64,000 nt of DNA from the NCBI GenBank assembly GCA_965228125.1, contig OZ245791.1, forward strand, positions 2,728,001 to 2,792,000, given 5' to 3'. Under the pieces are notes generated by a model. It was not told the origin of the DNA. It did no database searches and was given only the letters and a program-made list of their open reading frames with translations. Origin of the DNA: GWF2-38-69 sp965228125 (GTDB taxonomy: Bacteria; Verrucomicrobiota; Lentisphaeria; Victivallales; GWF2-38-69). The translations under genes and the position numbers were made by a program. Of the stretch, positions 18,107 through 27,813 are shown one piece after another (the first letter of the stretch is position 1; every line of letters starts with the position of its first letter).

Positions 18107-18814
18107 CTACTGCTTCAGGGTGAAGTTTTCGAGAGTAGAACCTTGGCTTGACCCAATATCAATTGTTTTCTCTGCGGAAAGTCCAGCGTCAGTGTAGCTA
18201 AGCACATCTGTTCCGTTATGTGTTATTACCATTGTGTCTCCCACTGAAGTAATTCCCAGATTGCGTGACTCCCCCAATGATGTTAGTGAAACCGCTTGAG
18301 ATACTTCTTCGACAATCTCTCCTGTGCTGGTGTCATATTTTCGTATAGTATAATTGACTTCTTTCTCGTCCCAATCTCTGTCTTCCATAACAAGGTTATA
18401 GGAGAAAGCAGCTGAAGTGTTAAGAAACACAGACATAGAATTATATCCGTCAGGAGTAAAATCAGTTGTAATGGCAAAATCTTCTAAACTGAGCTGTTCG
18501 CTTTCTGCATCTAACAGCTCCCCCATCATTCCGTCTTGGGTAAACGTATAATTGCCATTTTCTCCCGACAATACGCCCCAGGCTGCCGTAACATTATTAG
18601 TGGAAACGCCATTTCCTACAAAACTTGCCGCACTGTTGCTACTGCTACTGCCGCTGCCTGGCGAGGTAGGGTTTTGAACTGCAAATTGAGACATGTATAC
18701 TGCTTCTCTGTTAGTTTGTATCTCCTCATAGAGCAAAATATTCTCAGATCTTTCAAATGCATAAGATGGAGAGACCGTCAATGTTGCAAAGAATATGATC
18801 AATGTCTTTTTCAT
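18107..18814 (-). CDS. Secreted protein of unknown function
   Basis: A 235-residue protein with an N-terminal signal peptide (M-K-K-T-L, hydrophobic core, A-x-A-like cleavage near residue 19). After a Ser/Gly-rich linker (about residues 53-65) the rest is beta-rich, with T-x-D-F-T-P-D-G-Y-N-S and a V-S-L-T-S-L-G-E-S-R-N-L-G-I segment. This resembles exported concanavalin-like or autotransporter-passenger style proteins of the Lentisphaerae, but I cannot assign a family. It follows the pseudopilin gene by 14 bp, so they may form an operon. Confidence 0.65.
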   Translation of the reverse strand: MKKTLIIFFATLTVSPSYAFERSENILLYEEIQTNREAVYMSQFAVQNPTSPGSGSSSSNSAASFVGNGVSTNNVTAAWGVLSGENGNYTFTQDGMMGELLDAESEQLSLEDFAITTDFTPDGYNSMSVFLNTSAAFSYNLVMEDRDWDEKEVNYTIRKYDTSTGEIVEEVSQAVSLTSLGESRNLGITSVGDTMVITHNGTDVLSYTDAGLSAEKTIDIGSSQGSTLENFTLKQ

Positions 18815-18828
18815 AGAATTACTCCTAT

Positions 18829-19362
18829 CTATTGGTGGTTTAAATTCACTTCTCCGGTGAAATTCAATATTATCAATTTATCATATTTTTGATTATATGT
18901 TGATATAATCGGAACTGCAGATAGGCCTAAGTTAAAGCTCAAGGGAGCAGGGGTATCTGTCTCATCAGCTTGATATAGAGGAGAGTAGGCAAATTCAGGA
19001 AAAGGCACGCTTTCAGGGGACGTGCTTAAAGTCTGAAATATAGAACGGCCGTTCATTTCATCAAGAGACGGACACAACACCTTTGTATTATATCCAACAT
19101 AGGGCATTAACAGCCATAAGTTCTTCGTTTGGTTGTCCCCTGTATTGATAGCTTCTATATAAGGCAAAAACCCATCATTGTCCATAGAATAAGAAACGAG
19201 TGCGATATACACTTGCTTGAGATTGTTGGTGTCATTCGTCATTTTTGCTCTTGTCCTAGCTCGCGCCACCATCGGTAGAAGCAACGACGCCAAAATTGCG
19301 ATTATACCTATTACTACTAATAACTCAATTAACGTAAACTTTCGTCTGTTAACCATATTCAT
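18829..19362 (-). CDS. Type II secretion/type IV pilin-like pseudopilin
   Basis: A 177-residue protein with the class III prepilin signal R-R-K-F-T-L-I-E-L-L-V-V-I-G-I-I-A-I-L at residues 6-24, with Glu5 of the mature chain. The following A-S-L-L-L-P-M-V-A-R-A-R matches the many prepilin-type proteins of Lentisphaerae and Verrucomicrobia (often followed by DUF1559 or H-X9-DG motifs). Prepilin peptidase would cut before Phe. An alternative start two codons later (M-V-N-R-R) is equally possible. It may be a surface or secretion component working with the exported neighbour. Confidence 0.88.
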   Translation of the reverse strand: MNMVNRRKFTLIELLVVIGIIAILASLLLPMVARARTRAKMTNDTNNLKQVYIALVSYSMDNDGFLPYIEAINTGDNQTKNLWLLMPYVGYNTKVLCPSLDEMNGRSIFQTLSTSPESVPFPEFAYSPLYQADETDTPAPLSFNLGLSAVPIISTYNQKYDKLIILNFTGEVNLNHQ

Positions 19363-19448
19363 CCTGGAAACTCTTTAAGTTGTTGTAATTTATCTTCTAA
19401 ACCAGAATCTATGCTTGATGTCGATCAAAGCAAACAATTACAAACATA

Positions 19449-19510
19449 AATATCAATATTTAGCAAATTTATAGCAAACAGTAGGCATATTATGCTAATA
19501 TTTTGATATT
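19449..19510. promoter_or_regulatory. Large imperfect inverted repeat upstream of the pseudopilin gene
   Basis: AATATCAATATTTAGCA (19449-19465) is matched, with one bulged base, by TGCTAATATTTTGATATT (19493-19510). The 27 base centre holds a smaller repeat. It lies between the stop at 19546 and the pseudopilin start at 19362, both leftward, so it could be an operator or a terminator. No T run follows on the minus strand. Confidence 0.4.
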
Positions 19511-19545
19511 ATACAGAGCTCCTGTATGTCTTGGTTATCATACAT

Positions 19546-19836
19546 CTATTTAGAGGGTTTAAATATGGATATAGTGGAATAGGTCAAAGGAGAAGTAAGT
19601 TTTTCTGAATGCTTTAGACAATATTCATTGAGAACAAAAGAGTTGCATTCAGGAGGAGGGATTTTGCTATCAAGTATTTTTCTCATTTTCATCACGCTGA
19701 CTCCATTTGAATTGAAATAAGCTATGCTGAAATGAGGATAAATCTTTCCGCCTTTTTCAAAGTCTGAATCCTTGTAATACAAGTCATTTTTCTTGAGATC
19801 AAGGATAAGGAAATTGACAAAGTCAGTAAGCGTCAC
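19546..19836 (-). CDS. Hypothetical protein
   Basis: A 96-residue protein I do not recognise. It has no signal or membrane segment. Notable features are the K-I-P-P-P-E-C-N-S segment and a generally charged N-terminal half. There is about 100 bp upstream to the metallophosphoesterase stop, with a small hairpin (AATCTG/CAGATT near 19850-19868). Confidence 0.45.
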   Translation of the reverse strand: MTLTDFVNFLILDLKKNDLYYKDSDFEKGGKIYPHFSIAYFNSNGVSVMKMRKILDSKIPPPECNSFVLNEYCLKHSEKLTSPLTYSTISIFKPSK

Positions 19837-19933
19837 AGGCTAAAGAAATTAATCTGTTCGGTTCAGATTGCGTTGACAGCAGATACGAAACACATTATTG
19901 AAACAATAAAGCCAAAAAAATATCTGTACATAT

Positions 19934-20857
19934 TCACTTCTGCATCGAGAAGTTTTTAACTGATACCTTGATGACTTTTTTCTTGTTTGTGTCCCATGTG
20001 ATCATTGTGCATCCTACATTGCTGCCTTCAACGCCTGATTTGATCAACGTTTTTCCTTTTACATTGGGGTCTGTGAATGTATTATGGGAATGGCCTCCGA
20101 TGATCGCGCAGATTTTGTCATTTTTAAGAGAAGAGACATACTTTCTGTCAATATCATCTTTGTTATGGCTGAGAATGATTATAAAGTCAGATTCCTTGGA
20201 TAGATCATAAATATATTCTTTCATAGTATCGTTATTTACCGAATGGGCAGTCAGGGCATTCTTGTCTTTCTGGTTTGGGAAATGGTAATCTTTATTCGGG
20301 TCGTTTGGGTCGCTGCCGGCTTGTTCTGAAATGCCTATTATTCCGACGTTGATACCTCCTTTGAGGTAAACGACTTTATATGGAGGTATTTGCCCATTTT
20401 TTCCCAAATAGAAAGGATTTATGTTAGGATACTCCAAATTTGCGCAGATGAATGGGAGTTTCGGGAACTTCTTTAATAAATCTATTCCGCCGTCGAAGTC
20501 ATGATTCCCTATGATTATTGCATCATAGTTCATATCAGATGCCCAGTTGTACATCCGATCGACACTTTTCTCATCTTGTTTCTCTTTTCTTGCCAAAGCC
20601 CAATCCCTGTTTGGCGCGGTGAAAGGCGAACGAGATGCAGGAGTCCAATGTGACAACATATCGCCTGCATCCACCAGAACGACATACTTATGTTTACTCC
20701 TTTCACTGCATACAAAAGATTTTATTTTAGCAAGATTATGTGAACTCTCATGAATGTCACCGGTGTTAAGTACGTAAATATTTACCTGCTCCGAATAGGT
20801 AATTGCCGGCAGTGCTGCGACAGCTAAGATCAATAATAGTTTTGTCAACCGTTTCAT
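19934..20857 (-). CDS. Exported metallophosphoesterase (5'-nucleotidase-like)
   Basis: A 307-residue calcineurin-type phosphoesterase with a signal peptide (residues 1-22). The dimetal motifs are in order: T-G-D-I-H-E (D-x-H), V-D-A-G-D-M (G-D), G-N-H-D-F-D-G-G (G-N-H-D), S-H-N, and G-G-H-S-H-N (G-H-x-H). It matches the N-terminal half of UshA/CpdB 5'-nucleotidases but lacks the C-terminal substrate domain, so it would act on a phosphate ester outside the cytoplasm with unknown specificity. Its ATG overlaps the meaB stop by 4 bp. Confidence 0.87.
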   Translation of the reverse strand: MKRLTKLLLILAVAALPAITYSEQVNIYVLNTGDIHESSHNLAKIKSFVCSERSKHKYVVLVDAGDMLSHWTPASRSPFTAPNRDWALARKEKQDEKSVDRMYNWASDMNYDAIIIGNHDFDGGIDLLKKFPKLPFICANLEYPNINPFYLGKNGQIPPYKVVYLKGGINVGIIGISEQAGSDPNDPNKDYHFPNQKDKNALTAHSVNNDTMKEYIYDLSKESDFIIILSHNKDDIDRKYVSSLKNDKICAIIGGHSHNTFTDPNVKGKTLIKSGVEGSNVGCTMITWDTNKKKVIKVSVKNFSMQK

Positions 20858-21858
20858 GATTTAATCCCCCTATTTATACTTTTGATATAAGTGTTATAAA
20901 TATGATCGGAAGCTTCTTCTGCTGAAATTTTGTTTTGATCAATGGCTAAAGACATGTTTTGGACGGCGTCCTTTACTTCAGGGACGGTAAAAATGTGGTT
21001 TGTAAACTTATCGTCCAAAAGGTTCCACATCCAGGCGATAGATTGTTTTTGTCTTTTCTGCTGCAGTTCGCCTGAATTTTTGAGTTTTTTATTATGCAAA
21101 AGAATAGTTTCCCAAACTTCTGAGAAACCTCTTTTTTCCAGAGCGCTTGTTGTTAGAACAGGCGGGCTCCATGTTTGTGAGAGGGGGTTTAAGATATGTA
21201 GAGCGTTTTCGTATATTTTTTGAGCGAGCAGGGCATTTTGCATGTTATGCTTGTCGGCCTTATTTACAATTATAGCATCAGCCAGTTCGATTATGCCTTT
21301 TTTAATCCCTTGGAGCTCATCGCCTGCATTTGGAAGCATGACAAGCAGGAAGAAATCGACCATTGACGCAGCGGTGGTTTCAGATTGCCCTACGCCGACA
21401 GTTTCGATGATTATGACATCATATCCTGAAGCTTCGCACAAAAACATTGTTTCTCTGGTTTTCTGGGCTACTCCGCCAAGGTGAGACGATGAAGGAGAGG
21501 GCCTGATAAATGCACTCGGGGATGCAGATAGATCTTCCATTCTCGTTTTATCTGCGAGTATTGACCCATGTGTTACTGAGCTGCTTGGATCAATAGCCAA
21601 GACGGCTACCTTGTGTTTTTGTTCTACCAGATATAACCCAAGAGCCTCAATGAAAGTGCTTTTGCCGGCACCGGGGACTCCGGTTATTCCGATCCGAACT
21701 GAATTGCCTGTATGAGGAAGGATGGCAGAGAGTACTTCGGATGCTGCTTTCTGATGAGAAGGCAGGGTGCTTTCGACCAGAGTAATAGCTTTAGCCAAAG
21801 CGACTTTGTTTCCTTTGAGTATCTCATCTCTGAATTCGTTAGGAGTTCTAAATTTCAT
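20854..21858 (-). CDS. MeaB-type GTPase chaperone of methylmalonyl-CoA mutase
   Basis: A 334-residue G3E-family GTPase (MeaB/ArgK). The P-loop G-V-P-G-A-G-K-S-T is near residue 60 and D-P-S-S-S-V-T-H-G-S-I-L-A-D-K-T-R-M follows, as in MeaB; the N-K-A-D base-recognition motif is near 209. MeaB protects and reloads adenosylcobalamin in methylmalonyl-CoA mutase. No mutase gene is in the window. With the CoA-transferase at 26117 it fits a succinate-propionate pathway, but that is inference. Confidence 0.9.
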   Translation of the reverse strand: MKFRTPNEFRDEILKGNKVALAKAITLVESTLPSHQKAASEVLSAILPHTGNSVRIGITGVPGAGKSTFIEALGLYLVEQKHKVAVLAIDPSSSVTHGSILADKTRMEDLSASPSAFIRPSPSSSHLGGVAQKTRETMFLCEASGYDVIIIETVGVGQSETTAASMVDFFLLVMLPNAGDELQGIKKGIIELADAIIVNKADKHNMQNALLAQKIYENALHILNPLSQTWSPPVLTTSALEKRGFSEVWETILLHNKKLKNSGELQQKRQKQSIAWMWNLLDDKFTNHIFTVPEVKDAVQNMSLAIDQNKISAEEASDHIYNTYIKSINRGIKS

Positions 21859-22005
21859 TTCAGTCCAACTTCGGTTTATCTGTTTATATTTCTTTCAAAC
21901 AGATTATATCTACATTCTATTGTAAACAGAATATCTCGAATTGTGATTTAGATGTTATTGGTTACAATATGAAACAATTTTATTTTACTGGGAAGCTATA
22001 TAGAA

Positions 22006-22983
22006 ATGAGAAATACTGTTCAGGTAACAAGAAAACTCTTTTACGGGCTGGTTCTCGTAATATCGTTTTTCCCTTTTGTTTTGCTTTCTGATAACGATGC
22101 TGCACCCGATACTGTAAGAGAGGGATGGGAGTCTCTGCTGGCTTTTACCGAGCCTGTAGACAACCACAATGTTATAGATTATGACCCTGCCACATCCAAA
22201 CAGGTAAATACCCCATCTCAATTACTCAAATATTTTCCCGACATAGGAAAAATCATTGGAAGAGGCACCCTGAGAATTGGCGTAAACACTTTTAGTAGTA
22301 ATGAACCATTCATAATAGAACATGATAATAGAGAAGTTTCGGGCCTTGATATAGAAATATCCAAAGACTTTTGCAAGTACATCGGAGTTAAACCTGAATT
22401 TAATTACAAAGCAAAAAATATATTAGAGCTTTTCAAGATGCTTGGTTCAGGGGAGATAGATATTGCAGTCGGGGATCTGAGCCGGAGCTTTGAAAGGATG
22501 AAATATGTTTACTTCTCTAGATCATACGCCGTTCTTTATCAGGCTCTTGTCATGGATAATGACGAACTGAAACGCTTGGATATAGAGACTAACCCTTTTA
22601 AATACCTGGCACAAAACGATGTTAGAATCGGCGTGGAAAGCGAGACGGCATATGCCGAATTTGCGCAATTGGATTTCCCAAAAGCCACGATAGTTAAGTA
22701 TCCGCCTGACAGTGATTGCTCCAGCGATTTAATCAATCATAAAATCATTGCAGGGTTCGGAGACAGCAATGAGTTTGTAATAGTTGCCAGAAAATATCCT
22801 GAAATAGCCATTCAGTTTTCGATTTATATTCTAGTGGACCTTAAGATATCAAAAGGTATAGCTGTGTCTCCTTCCAATCCGAATCTGGTTACGCTTATAA
22901 ATTCCTATCTTGAAATGCATGATGTTGATTATGATCTTGAAGATCTGATCGAAAAATATCCGGATGTTTATAAATGCGAATAG
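22006..22983 (+). CDS. Extracytoplasmic amino-acid-type solute-binding protein
   Basis: A 325-residue family 3 solute-binding protein. The hydrophobic N-terminus (residues 11-27) is a signal peptide or anchor. The binding domain starts near residue 84 with G-T-L-R-I-G-V-N and continues with G-L-D-I-E-I-S-K-D-F and L-G-S-G-E-I-D-I-A-V-G-D-L-S-R. The next gene is a secondary symporter rather than an ABC permease, so it probably feeds that symporter. Confidence 0.82.
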   Translation: MRNTVQVTRKLFYGLVLVISFFPFVLLSDNDAAPDTVREGWESLLAFTEPVDNHNVIDYDPATSKQVNTPSQLLKYFPDIGKIIGRGTLRIGVNTFSSNEPFIIEHDNREVSGLDIEISKDFCKYIGVKPEFNYKAKNILELFKMLGSGEIDIAVGDLSRSFERMKYVYFSRSYAVLYQALVMDNDELKRLDIETNPFKYLAQNDVRIGVESETAYAEFAQLDFPKATIVKYPPDSDCSSDLINHKIIAGFGDSNEFVIVARKYPEIAIQFSIYILVDLKISKGIAVSPSNPNLVTLINSYLEMHDVDYDLEDLIEKYPDVYKCE

Positions 22984-23008
22984 GCTGCAGGCAATTACAG
23001 GGGATCTA

Positions 23009-24334
23009 ATGGAAAAAATAAAAAAAATATTAACTAATCAGTGGGTAATAATATCATCCTTGATATTGGGAGTTCTGGTTGGGATATATCTTCCTGATTT
23101 TGCTCTATATATAGAACCTGTCGGGAAGATTTACATTAAACTCCTAATCATGTGTTGTACTATCATGCTTCCGGCCATAATCGTTTCAAGCATTGGCAAG
23201 ATTTCCACTGGCGGCGGAACGGCCTCATATGTAGTTAAGATCTTCTCTGCATTAGTATTAACTTTTTTTGCTATTTCAATTATCAGCATAGTTGCTTCTT
23301 ATATATTTTCACCTATTACCGCACCGAATAATGAGACAAGAAAAAGCATGGGAAGACTCATAATGAAAAATGAGTCTAAACCTATTGAAGGAAAAAGAGA
23401 TGCTTTAAAACCTTTCTATTTTGTACATAAGATATATTCGGATGGCAGCAAGCTGGAGGAAACCAGGGAACTGAAAGATATAATAGTTGATTTTTTTCCT
23501 GAAAATATCTTCAAGGCTTTGGCAGATAATGAAACTATCAAGATTCTGATATTTTCGATTATTTTCGGCTTCATTTTAAAGTATATGCATTCAAAGACCG
23601 CTTCTTCCATAATAAACTTTCTGGACAATCTATTTGAAACATTCAGTACTTTGATGACTTTTCTTTTGTACTTTCTGCCATTCGGGTTGATTGCAATAAT
23701 GTCTGAACAAACTGTTGGCATTGACTTCAAAATAGTTGTATCGCTGTTAAACCTGGGATTGCTTATAGCTTTGGTGATTTTACTGGTTTTTGCAGTATGT
23801 ATATTTGTTATAAGATATGCTTCACGTAAAAAAGTATCATTAATTTTTAAGATACTTAAGGAACCGATGATTCTTTCTTTTGTAGCTGAAAACAATCTGA
23901 TTGCTATTCCATCATTAATCAGGGGGATGATAGATGACCTGGGATTCGACAAGGATAAAGTTGACCTTACGGTGCCTTTATGGCTAAGCTTTGAGATTCA
24001 CAGCTCTATAATGTTTATGGCTGTTGCTTCTGTGTTTGTTTTGCAATTGTATAATGTCCATATTAGTTTTGCCGTTATTGGAATCGTAGTTATATGCTCA
24101 ATAATAGCCGGGCTTTCATCCATGGCGGCCCCAGCACCTATGTGGGTTACTTTGATAGCAATAGTCTTGGATCCTCTGAATGTGCCATCAAGCCCGATAA
24201 TTTTTGCTTTATTTCTTTTTGAACCTTTTTTTGCAGGGATACTCTATTTGCTCAATGCGGTTATAAGTTGTGCAGCAGCATCGCTTTTGAGCAGAAAGAC
24301 TCAAGTAATTTCTGCGGATTCCACTCTAAACTAA
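23009..24334 (+). CDS. Dicarboxylate/amino acid:cation symporter (DAACS, GltP-like)
   Basis: A 441-residue sodium or proton symporter for glutamate, aspartate or dicarboxylates. It has eight or so membrane segments and two re-entrant regions; the S-S-M-A-A-P-A-P-M segment near the C-terminus replaces the usual glycine-rich hairpin. I place the start at the ATG at 23009, preceded by ACAGGGG; an earlier in-frame ATG lies inside the binding-protein gene. It directly follows the family 3 binding protein. Confidence 0.82.
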   Translation: MEKIKKILTNQWVIISSLILGVLVGIYLPDFALYIEPVGKIYIKLLIMCCTIMLPAIIVSSIGKISTGGGTASYVVKIFSALVLTFFAISIISIVASYIFSPITAPNNETRKSMGRLIMKNESKPIEGKRDALKPFYFVHKIYSDGSKLEETRELKDIIVDFFPENIFKALADNETIKILIFSIIFGFILKYMHSKTASSIINFLDNLFETFSTLMTFLLYFLPFGLIAIMSEQTVGIDFKIVVSLLNLGLLIALVILLVFAVCIFVIRYASRKKVSLIFKILKEPMILSFVAENNLIAIPSLIRGMIDDLGFDKDKVDLTVPLWLSFEIHSSIMFMAVASVFVLQLYNVHISFAVIGIVVICSIIAGLSSMAAPAPMWVTLIAIVLDPLNVPSSPIIFALFLFEPFFAGILYLLNAVISCAAASLLSRKTQVISADSTLN

Positions 24335-24342
24335 TAAAATAA

Positions 24343-26092
24343 ATGAAAAGTATGACAGCAAACCAACATCCAATGCTTCAAATGTATAAGAATCTTCTAT
24401 CCGACAGCAATCATGAGCCATTTCTGCGTTATTATTCTTTTACAGGCGAAGAAAATCATGTAAAGGTAAAAAGCTTTACAAGGAAAGAGTTCTTTACCCT
24501 CATCTTGAAAGCCGCATGGTTGATAAAAAGAACAGGTGCAAAGAAAAATCAAAAAATTCTTCACTGCTTCGGGCAGAATGACTATACTGATTGTATTTTT
24601 AGGCATGCTTCTACCCTTACTGGAACGGTGCCTGTGACTGTAAACTGGCAGGCTGACACACCTGAAAAAGTATTATTCAAATTTAAGAATAGCGGAGCGG
24701 CAGCTGTATTGGTGGGAGATGGGTGTAATCCGGAGTTTATAGAGATTATCGGGCAGTATGATCCTGCAGTGAGATTTATCTATTCTGATGAAATAAAGGA
24801 TGCAGAGCTGTTATGTGAATCTGAATTTGCCGATGGTTTGACCGGCGAATCTATACGGGTGATTGTTTACACTTCAGGAACGACAGGCGAACCTAAAGGA
24901 GTTCAACAGTCGTATAATAACTACATAACAAATTATAGGGAACTCATTGATCTCTTTGGAATAGAGGAGGATGAAAATATTGCGGCAATTATCGTGAATC
25001 CTCTTCACCATACAAATGCTTCTGCATTTATTGATACGTTTTTCAGGAAACCAAACACTGTTATTCACTTGATGAGCAGATACTCGACCCAATACTGGAA
25101 GATTATATGCGATATTGCAGAAACGGAAAAAGGTAAGAAAATCATAGCTCCTGTTGTAGCCAAACATTTTGAATTTTTATCTCATCTTGCTGAAACAGAC
25201 TCGCTTCCTGTCGACATTAATACTCTCAAGACATCTATGGGCAGAATAGATTTTGCCTACGGTTCTGCCCCCGCAGGGCCTAATGCGATTAAAACAATGC
25301 AGGATTATGCCGGCAAGATCCCTTGTGTCAGATATGGTTCGACTGAAACGACACTTCATGTAATAGGCATACCACACTTTCTGGATCAGAAGAGCAGATT
25401 GGCTAATTTTCAGGCTGGCTGGAACCATGAAGAAAATGGCGAAAAATCCCCAGGGTATTATATCGGACGTGCAGCAGAACCCTACGTTGAAGTGAAAATT
25501 GTAAAAAGCGTTGATAGAACTAACCCTGACTATATGAAAGAAGTTGTGCCGGGGCATGCAGGATATGTGGTTACCCGCGGAGGGAATGTCATGTCCGGTT
25601 ATGTGAATAACCCTGAAGGAACTGCTAAAGTATTTGATAAGGATTGGTATCTTAACCTTGGAGACATCGCGTTCTATCTGTTAAATCCTGATGATGGCGC
25701 GAAAGAGATATATTGGATGAATCGCGATGTAGGATTGATGATAAAAGGCGGAGCTAATTATTCCTGCGATCAAGTTAGTAATGAACTGTCAAATTTGATC
25801 ATTAAAAGATATGGACTCTCTCCTAACTCATTTTTCCTTGCGGCTATTGGCCTTAAAGTCGTAAGCGAAAGTGAGGATTCATGTTGTGTTACTATAGAAT
25901 TACTCACAGATGAGGCACTCCAAAAGAAAAGTGATATTGGAGGAATCTTTTAAGGCTGCTGCTTCAGAGTCCGTATCTAAAGGAGCTAGGCCTGACTTCT
26001 TCAGGTTTGATGAAGTGCCAAGAAACTTCAAAGGCGCTATTCTTTACAACGAACTTAAAAAAAGCTTTACCGAATATTTAAAGGGGAATTGA
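24343..26092 (+). CDS. AMP-forming acyl-CoA synthetase/ligase, split by a +1 frameshift
   Basis: The first frame (24343-25953, 536 residues) has the adenylation motif V-Y-T-S-G-T-T-G-E-P-K-G-V and the later Y-G-S-T-E-T and N-L-G-D-I motifs. It stops at TAA 25951-25953, before the C-terminal lysine domain ends. The protein continues in the +1 frame from 25952 to 26092 with F-K-A-A-A-S-E-S-V-S-K-G-A-R-P-D-F-F-R-F and P-R-N-F-K-G, a typical ligase C-terminus with its catalytic Lys. One T too many in the TTTT run at 25948-25951 explains the break. It is a sequencing indel, a mutation, or recoding. Acid substrate unknown. Confidence 0.8.
25939..25953 (+). promoter_or_regulatory. Candidate +1 recoding site
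   Basis: The order is GGAGG (25939-25943), four bases, then TTT TAA G. A Phe tRNA on TTT can re-pair after slipping one base, because the run is TTTT. A stop codon and an internal Shine-Dalgarno frame it as in the prfB shift site, though there the spacer is three bases. I infer the possibility from layout only. Confidence 0.3.
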
Positions 26093-26116
26093 AACCGCTT
26101 TTGAAGATTCCTCCAA

Positions 26117-27598
26117 TTATGGGAGCATCGTTCCGAACTTTAGTAGGTTGTTGTGTAACTCGAAGCATTTCTCCAGATTATGCCTTATATGGTTTGGTTT
26201 CGATGATTTTACATAGTCCGATAAATAACTCTTGTATAGCGGATGGGCGCAGTTGTTGATAAGCGTTTCTGCTTTTTCTGAAGGAGATTTGCCTCTGAGG
26301 TCAGCTATGCCGTTCTCTGTTATAATTATCTGGACAGAGTGCTCAGAGCTGTCTATATGAGGGCACATTGGAATCAATGAGGAAATTTTACCGCCTTTGG
26401 CAATAGAAGGGCAGATAAAGATGGAGATATATGCACCTCTTGAGAAGTCAGCGCTTCCACCAATTCCATTCATGAGTTTTGTTCCTGCGACGTGAGTAGA
26501 ATTTACATTTCCGTAAATATCTGCTTCGAGGGCAGTATTGATGGAGATGACTCCCATTTCAGAAGATGCGATAATATTGTTTGAAATGTCTTGAGGCCTA
26601 AGGACTATGCGCTTTCCGAAGTAGTCCATATTTTGATAAATCGCATCCAGGCTCTTAGGTGTTACTGTAAGTGCGCACGTACTTGCGCCTATTAGTTTTC
26701 CTTTGAGCATGATTTCTACGAGTGAATCTTGCAGGACTTCCGTGTACATGAAGAAAGGGGGAATCTCGGGGCACTCTCCAATTTTTTCCATAACGGCATT
26801 TCCTATATTGCCAACGCCGCTTTGTATGGGAAGGAATGACTTTGGGATTGAGCCTTTTGCCATTTCTGACAAAAGAAAAGACTCGACATTTTCTGCAATT
26901 CTTTCGCAGGCTTCATCGGAACCAGAAAATTCGGAAACTTCATCAGGCTCGTGGTTTTGGACAACTCCGATAATTTTGGAGGGATCCACCTGCGCATAAG
27001 CGGCCCCAACTTTGCTTAAAGGGTGTTTCAGGGCTTCAGGCCATTCAATATCAGGGTTGTGCAGCATGACAATATCTGTCATTTCCTTGAGTCTGGAGGA
27101 ATGATATGAGTTTAACTCTATTATTACTTTGGCAGCATGTTCCAGAAGGGTAGGCGAAATCCCTATTCCTGTGGTCAGATAAATCTTTCCGTCTGAAGTT
27201 ATTTCGCAGGCTTCTATAATAGCTATATCAATTCTTCTGACACGTTTCATAGTTATATATTTAGATACCTGCGATAAGTGAATGTCCTGAAAGAAAACCT
27301 CTTCATTATTAATTTTTTGCCTCAATGCCGGAGAAGATTGGTAACCGTAGCGGTGAGAAATAGCATTTGCCTGGGCAAGCGCTTCATCCACGGATTTGCC
27401 TGTAGATGCGCCAGATATTACATCTATCGTGAATTCTTTTCCACGGCTGTGAAAGTCCTTTGCCTTTTGAGCGATTGCCCTTGGAACGACTTTGGGTGAA
27501 CCTGCAGCAGTAAAACCACTAAAGCCGACCATGCCTCCATTATTGATAAAAGAGGCGGCTTCCAGCGCCGATAATTCTTTGAATCCAGCAATAGCCAT
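26117..27598 (-). CDS. Acetyl-CoA hydrolase/succinate:acetate CoA-transferase family
   Basis: A 493-residue CoA-transferase of the Cat1/AarC type, which exchanges CoA between succinyl-CoA or propionyl-CoA and acetate. Early G-F-S-G-F-T-A-A-G-S-P-K and the catalytic segment M-Y-T-E-V-L-Q-D-S, with its Glu near residue 286, mark the family; G-G-S-A-D-F-S-R-G-A is also typical. Length is normal. It is transcribed alone, convergent with the AMP-forming ligase. MeaB nearby fits a role in propionate or succinate fermentation. Confidence 0.88.
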   Translation of the reverse strand: MAIAGFKELSALEAASFINNGGMVGFSGFTAAGSPKVVPRAIAQKAKDFHSRGKEFTIDVISGASTGKSVDEALAQANAISHRYGYQSSPALRQKINNEEVFFQDIHLSQVSKYITMKRVRRIDIAIIEACEITSDGKIYLTTGIGISPTLLEHAAKVIIELNSYHSSRLKEMTDIVMLHNPDIEWPEALKHPLSKVGAAYAQVDPSKIIGVVQNHEPDEVSEFSGSDEACERIAENVESFLLSEMAKGSIPKSFLPIQSGVGNIGNAVMEKIGECPEIPPFFMYTEVLQDSLVEIMLKGKLIGASTCALTVTPKSLDAIYQNMDYFGKRIVLRPQDISNNIIASSEMGVISINTALEADIYGNVNSTHVAGTKLMNGIGGSADFSRGAYISIFICPSIAKGGKISSLIPMCPHIDSSEHSVQIIITENGIADLRGKSPSEKAETLINNCAHPLYKSYLSDYVKSSKPNHIRHNLEKCFELHNNLLKFGTMLP

Positions 27599-27813
27599 AA
27601 AATACCCTGATTTTTATTATTTAAAACTTTTCAAAACTCTAATTTTAAACGGTAATTCTTTATATAATATGTTTATAAATATTTAGTTAAGAAAAAAATA
27701 AATGGAATGTTACAATGATAGAATTTCCTGAAAAATTTATAACATATAACAGTATCTTTTTCCAGAATTGGAGGAAGATTTAGACGAGTTAACAGATAAG
27801 CACAAAAAACATA

